A stretch of DNA of 5,127 bases from an uncultured Flavobacteriaceae bacterium (GTDB lineage: Bacteria; Bacteroidota; Bacteroidia; Flavobacteriales; Flavobacteriaceae): assembly GCA_913020685.1 (NCBI GenBank), contig CAJWAY010000083.1, positions 1-5,127 on the forward strand. The letters run 5' to 3'. Below are positions 1-5,127 of this stretch, piece by piece (position 1 is the stretch's first letter; the number at the start of each line of letters is the position of its first letter). The translations under genes and the position numbers were made by a program. The notes under the pieces were generated by a model. That model saw nothing but the letters and a program-made list of their open reading frames with translations, had not been told where the DNA came from and searched no databases.

Positions 1-473
1 GAACTTGAAATAGCTGCCAATGTTCTTCCCCAAAAATTTCCCTCTGGAAATATAATTTTTGCAGCATTTTTTTTTATTCCTTTTTTTTCATAGCCCCATT
101 TTCTTGCTAATTTAACTGCTGTTTCACCCGCTTCAACACCAGAATTCATGGGCAAACTCTTGTCATAGGAAAATAAATCTGACAAAAACTTTTCATAAGT
201 ACCAAGAATATTGTTGTAAAATGCCCTTGATGTTAGTGTTAATTTATTTGACTGTTCCTTAAGAGCTGAAATAATTTTAGGGTGACAATGTCCTTGGTTT
301 ACTGCTGAATAAGCAGATAAAAAATCATAATATTTTTTTCCATTTACATCCCAAATAAATACACCTGAACCTCTTTCCAATACAACAGGAAGAGGTTTGT
401 AGTTATGTGCGCCAAATTTAGCTTCTAATTCTACGTAGTAATTCTGTAGAGTCTTTTCTGAGGTATTCATCAT
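1..473 (-). CDS. rocD: Ornithine aminotransferase, N-terminal part (cut by left window edge)
   Basis: This is a PLP-dependent class-III aminotransferase that converts L-ornithine plus 2-oxoglutarate to glutamate-5-semialdehyde plus glutamate, in cytosolic arginine and proline metabolism. Reading the minus strand from the double ATG at 473/470 gives 157 codons without a stop. They include an early GAHNYKPLPVVLERGSGVF stretch, then DVNGKKYYDFLSAYSAVNQGH, then SGVEAGETAVKLARKWGY (about residues 111-128), which binds the PLP phosphate, and finally GNFWGRTLAAISSS. These match eukaryotic and bacterial ornithine aminotransferases almost word for word. The family is about 400-415 residues, so roughly 60% of the gene, including the Schiff-base lysine, lies outside the window. 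The gene is divergent from rlmD and has no Shine-Dalgarno sequence. Two long A runs occur in the coding strand (T9 at 67-75 and T8 at 81-88 as printed), but I followed the frame through both and it stays intact. The family call is very secure. Confidence 0.95.
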   Translation of the reverse strand, partial: MMNTSEKTLQNYYVELEAKFGAHNYKPLPVVLERGSGVFIWDVNGKKYYDFLSAYSAVNQGHCHPKIISALKEQSNKLTLTSRAFYNNILGTYEKFLSDLFSYDKSLPMNSGVEAGETAVKLARKWGYEKKGIKKNAAKIIFPEGNFWGRTLAAISS

Positions 474-512
474 TAATATTCAATCGTACTTAATTTTTCC
501 AAAAATCCAATA

Positions 513-520
513 CAAAAATA
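513..520 (-). promoter_or_regulatory. Possible -7 promoter element for rocD
   Basis: Read on the minus strand, these bases are TATTTTTG, an exact match to the Bacteroidota -7 consensus TAnnTTTG. They lie about 40 nt upstream of the rocD start, which would give a leader of roughly 35 nt. No TTTG-like -33 element is visible at the expected distance, and the region is so AT-rich that a chance match is quite possible. Confidence 0.22.
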
Positions 521-552
521 ACAATATAATTCTACTTTATGTGAGTCCTGAT

Positions 553-578
553 GAATTGAAAAAAGAATTCAAATTCTT
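553..578. repeat. AT-rich inverted repeat between rocD and rlmD
   Basis: AAGAATT (563-569) is followed after two bases by its perfect reverse complement AATTCTT (572-578). An overlapping, imperfect alternative pairs GAATTGAA (553-560) with TTCAAATTC. A two-base loop is too tight for a good RNA hairpin, so if it means anything it is more likely an operator-like palindrome in the divergent promoter region. The AT-rich background makes chance likely. Confidence 0.3.
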
Positions 579-634
579 AGTAATGGTTTATAAAATATGT
601 GAAATGGGTAAAAAAACAATCCTATTTTTACAAC

Positions 635-2041
635 ATGGTAAATAAATTTATTCCGGAGGGATACAAAAACTTGGAGGTCATTGATATTACCAACCGTGGA
701 AAGGGAGTGGTAAAATCCAAGCAGGGGAAAGTTATCTTTGTCTCCGGAGTAATTCCCGGGGACAAGATCAATATAGAAACCTATAAAAAAAGAAGGGGAT
801 ATTTTGAAGCTAATCTGATTGAAATTCTTAAACCCTCTCCTAATCGTATTGCTCCTCAATGCATGCATTTTGGAATTTGCGGGGGCTGCAAATGGCAAAA
901 CATGAGCTATGAGGCCCAACTACATTTTAAACAAAAAGAGATCACGCACAACCTAAAAAACTTCTCAGGGATGATCATTCCGGAAATTGATGAAATACAA
1001 GCTGCTCCCAAACCCTATTTTTACAGAAATAAAATGGAATATGCCTTTTCTAATCAACGGTGGTTGACCAGCGAGGAAATTACAAACAAGTTACTGCCAA
1101 TCGAGAAAAAAGGATTGGGTTTTCACAAGGCGGGAATGTGGGATAAAGTAGTAGATATCCAACAATGTCATTTACAACCCGAACCAGCCAACCAAATTAG
1201 AAACACTACCAAAACCTTTGCCTTGGAACATGGGCTTGATTTTTTTAACCCAAGAGAGCAAAAGGGTTTTCTCAGAAGCCTTATGATTCGAAACTCTAGC
1301 CATGGAGAGTTTATGGTTTTGATACAGTTTTTTAAAGAAAACAAAGCTCAACGTGAGGCACTACTAGAACATCTGAAAAAACATTTTGATATTACCTCAT
1401 TGCTCTATTGTATCAACAGTAAAGCCAACGATACACTCTACGACCAAGAAATTATTTGTTATGACGGTAAAACCTTCATAATGGAAGAAATGGAAGGCTT
1501 GAACTTTAAAATCAATGCCAAATCCTTTTTTCAAACCAATACAGAACAGGCTTATGAGCTCTACAAAATAACCCGAGTCTTTGCTGGGCTAAAGGGCAAA
1601 GAGTTGGTTTACGATTTGTACACCGGTACAGGAACCATTGCTCAGTTTATTGCCAAAGATTGCAACAGGGTCGTTGGGGTAGAATCCGTTCCCGAGGCAA
1701 TAGAAGCCGCCAATACCAATGCTAAAGAAAATGGGATTAAAAATGCTTTTTTTGAAGTGGGAGATATGCGCAGGGTTTTCAATCAAGATTTTATCAATCG
1801 CCACGGAAAAGCCGATGTGGTGATTACGGATCCTCCCCGGAATGGAATGCATCCAGCTGTGGTAAAACAGTTACTTTTTCTCCAACCTGAGAAAATCGTT
1901 TATGTAAGTTGTAATCCTTCCACCCAAGCCAGAGATTTATTTTTGATGAAAGACCACTACAAGCTCGTCAGATCGAAAGCCATAGATTTGTTTCCCCAAA
2001 CCCAACATGTCGAAAATGTCGTACTTTTAGAGAAGATTTAA
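635..2041 (+). CDS. rlmD: 23S rRNA (uracil-5-)-methyltransferase, RlmD/RumA type
   Basis: This is a SAM-dependent enzyme that makes 5-methyluridine in 23S rRNA (U1939 in E. coli; some single-copy homologues also do U747). Residues below are numbered from the GTG at 599; subtract 12 for this start. A TRAM RNA-binding domain spans about 25-80. Four [4Fe-4S] cysteines follow: C88, C94 and C97 (spacing x5, x2, inside CGGCKWQ), then C190. Next come FFQTN (310-314) and the SAM loop DLYTGTGT (339-346), with acidic E362. DPPR is at 411-414. The nucleophile is C438 in SCNPST and the catalytic base E472 in HVE. All key residues are present, so the enzyme should be active. I prefer ATG 635 (468 residues) because family members normally have about 10 residues before the TRAM motif; the in-frame GTG at 599 adds MKWVKKQSYFYN, which looks unlike the family. 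The stop is 4 nt before the next gene, suggesting an operon. The exact target uridine is inferred. Confidence 0.93.
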   Translation: MVNKFIPEGYKNLEVIDITNRGKGVVKSKQGKVIFVSGVIPGDKINIETYKKRRGYFEANLIEILKPSPNRIAPQCMHFGICGGCKWQNMSYEAQLHFKQKEITHNLKNFSGMIIPEIDEIQAAPKPYFYRNKMEYAFSNQRWLTSEEITNKLLPIEKKGLGFHKAGMWDKVVDIQQCHLQPEPANQIRNTTKTFALEHGLDFFNPREQKGFLRSLMIRNSSHGEFMVLIQFFKENKAQREALLEHLKKHFDITSLLYCINSKANDTLYDQEIICYDGKTFIMEEMEGLNFKINAKSFFQTNTEQAYELYKITRVFAGLKGKELVYDLYTGTGTIAQFIAKDCNRVVGVESVPEAIEAANTNAKENGIKNAFFEVGDMRRVFNQDFINRHGKADVVITDPPRNGMHPAVVKQLLFLQPEKIVYVSCNPSTQARDLFLMKDHYKLVRSKAIDLFPQTQHVENVVLLEKI

Positions 2042-2045
2042 GCCA

Positions 2046-2525
2046 ATGATTCTCCGAAGTTTCATTTTCCTAATGTTTCTGATTTTGTTTTCTTGCGAGA
2101 AGGACGATATCTGCCTTGAAGGGACGCCAGCTACCCCAAGAATGATCATTTTATTTAAGGATCATGAAAATCCTCAAACCAAAAAAGGTGTTAGTGAACT
2201 TCTGATACGAGGTTTAGGCCAAGAGGACAACTTGGCCGTCTATTCGGGAGATTCCATCGCAATTCCCTTGAGAAACAACTATGAATTTACCCAGTTTGAA
2301 TTTACCTTGAACACTTCCTCTCCTACACTTAGTGACTCACTTCAAATGAACCATAGTCAATTTGACACTTATATCAATCGAGCCTGTGGATACAAATCTA
2401 ACTTTGTCTTCGAAAATCCTTTATTCTATAAACTCAGCCAAGATGAGGGCTGGATTAAACGCATTGAAAAAATTAGAGATACCCTATCCGATGAAAAAAG
2501 TTCACATTTGGCTGTTTATCATTAG
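2046..2525 (+). CDS. Small DUF6452-like lipoprotein
   Basis: This is a 159-residue predicted lipoprotein of unknown function. The N-terminus MILRSFIFLMFLILFSC is a short lipoprotein signal peptide ending in a lipobox (LFS before C17), and the mature protein begins CEKDD, so it is probably anchored in the inner or outer membrane by its lipid. The mature part starts with an ICLEGTPATPRMIILFKD segment (22-39), then a predicted beta-rich region with IAIPLRNNYEFTQFEF (71-86) and NRACGYKSNFVFE (111-123). C23 and C114 could form a disulfide in the periplasm. This layout, together with the position between rlmD and a DUF6048-like gene, is what I recall for the DUF6452 family of Bacteroidota; I could not check it against a profile. 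The start is 4 nt after the rlmD stop, and the 3' end overlaps the next gene by 35 nt, so the three genes are probably co-transcribed. The coding call is firm; the family name is from memory. Confidence 0.85.
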   Translation: MILRSFIFLMFLILFSCEKDDICLEGTPATPRMIILFKDHENPQTKKGVSELLIRGLGQEDNLAVYSGDSIAIPLRNNYEFTQFEFTLNTSSPTLSDSLQMNHSQFDTYINRACGYKSNFVFENPLFYKLSQDEGWIKRIEKIRDTLSDEKSSHLAVYH

Positions 2526-3210
2526 TCTCCTGGCAGCGGTTCAATGGACTATCGCCCAAGAAATTGTGGAAGAAGAAGTAGTTGATACCCTTAAAAAAAG
2601 GGAAAAGAAACCATATACAGTTCGATTTGGTTTGGATCTATCAAAACCGTTTATGGCCCAACTAGATAAAGGCTATTTTGGGTTGGAGTTGGTAGGAGAC
2701 ATTAGACTTTTCTCTGAGTTTTACGGAGCAATTGAGCTGGGAAATGAAAAAAAAACACAACAATCTGAACAAATCAATTATACTACTACAGGAAACTACA
2801 TTAAATTAGGTTTTGATTATAATTTATTCAAAAACTGGAAAGGAATGAACAATTCTATTTATCTGGGGTTGCGCATTGGAAATAGTTTTCATAAACAAAA
2901 AGTAAATGAATACGAACCTTATCAGATCAATCATTATTGGCCTGCAGAAATTATTAAGAAAGGTCCTGAAATTAGAGAACAGGATGCGCTTTCTGCTCGA
3001 TGGGTTGAAGTTGTTACAGGAATCAAAGTAAAAATGATAAACAATATTTACATGGGCTTTAGTCTCAGGCTCAACAGATTGATGAGCGATATACGTCCAG
3101 ATAATTTTGATAATTTGTACATCCCAGGTTTTAATAAAAAAACAGATGAAAATGTTTGGGGCGCGGGCTTCAACTACACGATAACTTATGCTATCCCCGT
3201 AAAACTTTAA
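2491..3210 (+). CDS. DUF6048-like outer-membrane beta-barrel protein
   Basis: This is a 239-residue exported protein of unknown function. MKKVHIWLFIISLLAAVQWTIA is a typical Sec signal peptide with probable cleavage after A22 (before QE). The mature part has an acidic, lysine-rich linker (24-40) followed by alternating polar and hydrophobic strands rich in G, Y and F: TVRFGLDLSKPF (43-54), GYFGLELVGDIRLF, YIKLGFDYNLF (103-113), SIYLGLRIG, IYMGFSLRLNRL and a final GFNYTITYAIPV. That pattern suggests a small outer-membrane barrel. The DNFDNLYIPGFN block (204-215) and the overall order match my memory of the DUF6048 family. The frame is open back to 2362, but ATG 2491 is the right start because the signal peptide follows it directly. 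It lies within the last 35 nt of the lipoprotein gene, suggesting coupled translation. The stop shares TTAA with the convergent methyltransferase gene. The protein ends in L rather than the aromatic residue usual for barrels. Confidence 0.88.
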   Translation: MKKVHIWLFIISLLAAVQWTIAQEIVEEEVVDTLKKREKKPYTVRFGLDLSKPFMAQLDKGYFGLELVGDIRLFSEFYGAIELGNEKKTQQSEQINYTTTGNYIKLGFDYNLFKNWKGMNNSIYLGLRIGNSFHKQKVNEYEPYQINHYWPAEIIKKGPEIREQDALSARWVEVVTGIKVKMINNIYMGFSLRLNRLMSDIRPDNFDNLYIPGFNKKTDENVWGAGFNYTITYAIPVKL

Positions 3211-4385
3211 TTCTCAAAAGGCTTTTGATTTTTAAATTTGTGAATTTTTTTGGTTCCCTCATAAATAGGAAAATTATACAAACGCGTTTCTAGCTTTCCA
3301 TTAAATAGTTTAATTTTTCTACTGGGGCGGAGTCCAAAAAACTTAATAGCTTCAAAATTAGAACTAATAATCCATGCTTCTGTTTCTGGGTATGATCGTT
3401 TTAGGACATCTCCAAATTTTCTATATAATGTATTGATGTCTCCACTTAAACGTTCACCATAAGGTGGATTAGTCAAAAGGTGAAGTGGTATATCACCCAT
3501 TTTTTGAGAGTTAAAAAAATTGGCCCTATTGACTTGAATAAAATCCTCAAGACCGGCATTTTTTATGTTGGTGGTTGATTTTTCGATCGCAGAAGGGGCT
3601 TTATCAAAACCATAGATTTTTCCTACTGGAGAAACGACGCTGTTGAGTTTAGAATCTTTAATTTTATTAAAAAGGATATTGTCCCAATCCTTCCATTTTT
3701 CAAAGGCAAAAACATTACGATTATGGTTTACTGGAATTTTGCAAGCCATCATAGCGGCCTCTATAAGAAAGGTTCCGCTCCCACACATAGGATCCATAAA
3801 GTCTGTTTTTTCATCCCAATCCGATAACATAATAATCCCAGCAGCGAGAACCTCGTTTATTGGAGCAATATTGGTCAAGGATCTATAACCCCTATGGTGT
3901 AGAGAGTCACCTGAGGTGTCAAGGGATAAACTGCATTTTTGATCAAAAATGTGAAGGTGAAATCGAACGTCTGGATGATTGATATCAACCATGGGTCTTT
4001 TTCCATGATCCTTTCGGAAACGATCTACAATGGCATCTTTACAGCGTTGAGTAACGTAAAGTGAATGGTTGAAAACCTTTCCATTTACAACACTATCAAT
4101 GGCAAAGGTTTGATCTGAAGAGAGTAAACCACTCCAATCGTAATTATAAAGTTTTTCATAAAGTACACCTTCGTTATTTGCCTGAAATTGAAAAATGGGT
4201 TTTAAAATTTTTAATGCAGTGCGCAGACAAAGGTTTGCTTTGTACATAAAACCTTTATCACCTTTAAAATGAACCAAACGATTACCTTCGTAGACATCCA
4301 CTGCTCCAAGTTGCTTTAACTCAACAGCCAAAATTTTTTCCATTCCATAGAAGGTTTTGGCCAGCATTTTAAAGTTTTTTTCCAT
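3207..4385 (-). CDS. rlmL: THUMP-domain 23S rRNA (guanine-N2) methyltransferase, RlmL type
   Basis: This is a 392-residue SAM-dependent RNA methyltransferase. In E. coli the corresponding half of RlmKL makes m2G2445 in 23S rRNA; assigning the same base here is inference from similarity. The N-terminal ferredoxin-like and THUMP region (about 5-155) includes FMYKANLCLRTALKIL (46-61), followed by HHRGYR (163-168). The Rossmann methyltransferase domain has SAM motif DPMCGSGTFLIEAA (198-211), GFDKAPSAI (259-267) as the acidic loop, and catalytic TNPPYGERL (305-313), identical to the E. coli RlmL motif. The C-terminal RlmK domain of the E. coli fusion (about 700 residues) is absent, as is usual outside gamma-proteobacteria. 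M1 is chosen because MEKNFKMLAKTFYGMEKILA fits the family start; the C-terminal tail (about 377-392) is basic. It converges with the DUF6048-like gene, with a 4-nt overlap. A TrmN-like tRNA target is a less likely alternative. Confidence 0.9.
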   Translation of the reverse strand: MEKNFKMLAKTFYGMEKILAVELKQLGAVDVYEGNRLVHFKGDKGFMYKANLCLRTALKILKPIFQFQANNEGVLYEKLYNYDWSGLLSSDQTFAIDSVVNGKVFNHSLYVTQRCKDAIVDRFRKDHGKRPMVDINHPDVRFHLHIFDQKCSLSLDTSGDSLHHRGYRSLTNIAPINEVLAAGIIMLSDWDEKTDFMDPMCGSGTFLIEAAMMACKIPVNHNRNVFAFEKWKDWDNILFNKIKDSKLNSVVSPVGKIYGFDKAPSAIEKSTTNIKNAGLEDFIQVNRANFFNSQKMGDIPLHLLTNPPYGERLSGDINTLYRKFGDVLKRSYPETEAWIISSNFEAIKFFGLRPSRKIKLFNGKLETRLYNFPIYEGTKKIHKFKNQKPFEN

Positions 4386-4401
4386 CTAAACAAGTTCACG
4401 C

Positions 4402-4431
4402 TAAAAGTACCATTTTTAGTATAATTATAAA
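4402..4431 (-). promoter_or_regulatory. Possible promoter of the rlmL-type gene
   Basis: On the minus strand, TTTA (4428-4431) and TACTTTTA (4402-4409) are separated by 18 nt. Each is one base away from the Bacteroidota -33 (TTTG) and -7 (TAnnTTTG) elements, and the spacing fits. Transcription would start only about 10 nt before the ATG. The base composition makes chance matches common, so this is a weak call. Confidence 0.25.
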
Positions 4432-4464
4432 TGCTAGATCAAGCTTTACCTTTTGATTATTACT

Positions 4465-4487
4465 GGAGATTGAGTCTCCCTTTTATT
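4465..4487 (+). repeat. Short hairpin GGAGA/TCTCC followed by T-rich bases
   Basis: GGAGA (4465-4469), a 5-base loop and TCTCC (4475-4479) form a perfect 5-bp stem, followed on the plus strand by CTTTTATTT. It resembles a minimal terminator, but no plus-strand gene lies upstream for it to serve and the stem is short. Read on the minus strand it could lie in the upstream or leader region of the rlmL-type gene. Confidence 0.25.
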
Positions 4488-4543
4488 TGTAGTCATGGTG
4501 AGTAGAATCCTTTTCCAATTTTTTAACCTCTAAAAACTCTGCG

Positions 4544-4568
4544 ACTAAAGTAAATCTTCGTCTTTAGT
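4544..4568. repeat. 7-bp inverted repeat ACTAAAG/CTTTAGT
   Basis: ACTAAAG (4544-4550) and its perfect reverse complement CTTTAGT (4562-4568) flank an 11-base loop. No gene or known element explains it. Confidence 0.3.
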
Positions 4569-4650
4569 TACCCTTTTCTGTTGGAATTTTTTTTAAAATT
4601 GAATTGGGAAATTTTTTTATAATACTTTTTGGAAGCTCTAAAATTATAAT

Positions 4651-4684
4651 CTTAATTTAGGAAAATTAAGTCTAATTCTATTAG
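4651..4684. repeat. Tandem AT-rich inverted repeats
   Basis: CTTAATTT (4651-4658), the loop AGGA and AAATTAAG (4663-4670) make a perfect 8-bp palindromic stem. One base later CTAAT (4672-4676), TCT and ATTAG (4680-4684) form a second, smaller one. The stems are nearly all A-T pairs and would be weak as RNA. They have no T run that would make them terminators. Confidence 0.3.
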
Positions 4685-4820
4685 GCATTTTCTTTTCATT
4701 TATAGTATTAGTGACCCCTTAGAATCTGTTTTACAAACAATTAGGTTTACCTTAAAATTTTCCTACAAGTTATTTTACGGCCATAACTCAAATGATGTGT
4801 TTTTCAGAGAAATAGATTTT

Positions 4821-4862
4821 GAGTAAATAAAGAAAGACCCCAACATAGCAGTGTTGAGGTCT
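4821..4862 (-). terminator. Intrinsic terminator of the rRNA operon
   Basis: On the minus strand, immediately after the 5S rRNA, AGACCTCAACA (4852-4862) pairs with TGTTGGGGTCT (4835-4845). The 11-bp stem has one G-U pair and a 6-base loop (4846-4851). A T-rich tail TTCTTTATTTA follows. Its position 6 nt beyond the 5S 3' end and the strong stem make this the transcription end of the rRNA operon. Confidence 0.9.
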
Positions 4863-4867
4863 CGAGG

Positions 4868-4974
4868 AAGGCAGTGACATACTCTCCCACCATGTGGCAG
4901 TACCATCTGCGCTGATGGGCTTAACTTCTCTGTTCGGAATGGAAAGAGGTGAGCCCCATCGCTATAACCACCTT
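4868..4974 (-). rRNA. rrf: 5S ribosomal RNA
   Basis: The minus strand carries a full 5S rRNA of about 107 nt. Near the 5' end is GGGGCTCACCTCT, then the universally conserved CCATTCCGAACAGAGAAGTT and AAGCCCATCAGCGC, then GATGGTACTGC and GTGGGAGAGTATGTC. The ends close as helix I: AAGGTGGT at the 5' end pairs over 8 bp with ACTGCCTT at the 3' end, and this fixes the boundaries to within a few bases. It is the last gene of a minus-strand 16S-23S-5S type operon. Confidence 0.95.
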
Positions 4975-5076
4975 AATTGTCGTAGCGTTTTTTTACACTA
5001 CATAATATTGAAACGTATTGAGAAAACAAATAATATTTAAAGAATTTAATTAAAAGCAATTTGGAAGAAAAAGTAC
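4975..5076 (-). other. 23S-5S internal transcribed spacer
   Basis: This AT-rich spacer of about 100 nt contains no tRNA. Read on the minus strand, GTAGTG (4996-5001) can pair with CGCTAC (4982-4987) across an A-rich 8-base loop just upstream of the 5S. ATAATATT occurs twice on the plus strand (5002-5009 and 5030-5037); its AATATT core is self-complementary, so the two copies could also pair. These may be processing structures, but that is a guess. Confidence 0.6.
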
Positions 5077-5127
5077 TACGATAGGCTTACGGGTAATTAG
5101 TATCACTCGGCTAAGACATTACTGCCT
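5077..5127 (-). rRNA. rrl: 23S ribosomal RNA, 3' end (cut by right window edge)
   Basis: The minus strand from the right edge reads AGGCAGTAATGTCTTAGCCG, then AGTGATACTAATTACCCGTAAG. This aligns with the end of bacterial 23S rRNA (E. coli: TTGAGCTAACCGGTACTAATGAACCGTGAGGC). Only about 50 of roughly 2,900 nt are in the window. The 3' boundary is placed by counting from the ACCCGTAAG motif against E. coli and may be off by several bases. Confidence 0.88.

Larger units (their letters stand above)
474..634. other. Divergent intergenic region between rocD and rlmD
   Basis: This AT-rich gap must hold the promoters of both rocD (leftward) and rlmD (rightward). It contains no gene. The first 12 codons of a possible longer rlmD reading frame (GTG at 599) fall inside it. 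On the rocD side there is one match to the Bacteroidota -7 element (listed separately). On the rlmD side I see no convincing TTTG/TAnnTTTG pair. An AT-rich inverted repeat around 553-578 is the only other structure. Confidence 0.6.
4386..4834. other. Gene-free stretch between the methyltransferase gene and the rRNA operon
   Basis: I find no credible coding sequence, tRNA or mobile-element remnant in these ~450 AT-rich bases. They hold the upstream region of the minus-strand rlmL-type gene at the left and the run-off tail of the rRNA terminator at the right. Between them are several short inverted repeats (listed separately). The longest start-to-stop frame I noticed codes for only 24 residues (4431-4505). 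Confidence 0.6.

Noticed and set aside
66..88. Possible frameshift in rocD at the long T runs
   Set aside because: Codon-by-codon reading gives a continuous match to ornithine aminotransferase on both sides of the runs.
569..919. 116-residue minus-strand open frame
   Set aside because: It lies antisense to the start of rlmD, has no recognisable family features, and the plus-strand frame is a clear conserved enzyme.
1589..1852. 87-residue minus-strand open frame
   Set aside because: It is antisense to the SAM-binding core of rlmD and is a shadow frame of conserved coding sequence.
2362..2490. N-terminal extension of the barrel protein upstream of ATG 2491
   Set aside because: It would bury a clear signal peptide 43 residues inside the protein and lies wholly within the lipoprotein gene.
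3643..3888. 81-residue plus-strand open frame
   Set aside because: It is antisense to the methyltransferase core of the rlmL-type gene, with no family signal.
4431..4505. 24-codon plus-strand open frame in the gene-free region
   Set aside because: It is short, has no ribosome-site or family support, and such frames are expected by chance.
1..5127. CRISPR array, transposase, toxin-antitoxin, defence or biosynthetic gene cluster
   Set aside because: No regularly spaced repeats, no mobile-element genes or terminal repeats, and every substantial frame is accounted for by housekeeping or envelope genes.

Overview
The window looks like an ordinary chromosomal stretch of an AT-rich member of the Bacteroidota, most likely a marine-type flavobacterium. 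The evidence is threefold. First, two neighbouring proteins resemble the DUF6452 and DUF6048 families, which are largely confined to this phylum. Second, none of the five gene starts has a Shine-Dalgarno sequence in front of it, which is typical of the phylum. Third, the 5S rRNA and the 23S 3' end look like Bacteroidota sequences.

Layout from left to right: (1) the first 157 codons of rocD (ornithine aminotransferase) on the minus strand, running off the left edge. (2) A divergent intergenic region (474-634). (3) A tight plus-strand cluster of rlmD (23S rRNA m5U methyltransferase with an iron-sulfur cluster), a small DUF6452-like lipoprotein and a DUF6048-like outer-membrane protein. The first gap is 4 nt and the second junction is a 35-nt overlap. 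(4) A convergent minus-strand gene for a THUMP-domain RNA methyltransferase of the RlmL type, whose stop codon shares the same TTAA with the stop of the DUF6048-like gene. (5) About 450 bp with no credible gene but several short inverted repeats. (6) The 3' end of an rRNA operon on the minus strand: a clear intrinsic terminator, the complete 5S rRNA, a spacer of about 100 nt, and the last ~50 nt of the 23S rRNA at the right edge.

Functionally the region is dominated by large-subunit rRNA: two base-modifying enzymes for 23S rRNA lie within 5 kb of a 23S/5S locus. RlmD-type enzymes methylate U1939 and RlmL-type enzymes methylate G2445 (E. coli numbering, from family knowledge). The two envelope proteins downstream of rlmD have no established function; their tight coupling to each other and to rlmD is the most interesting point here. 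I found no mobile element, CRISPR array, toxin system, defence system or tRNA, and nothing that looks like a new multi-gene system.
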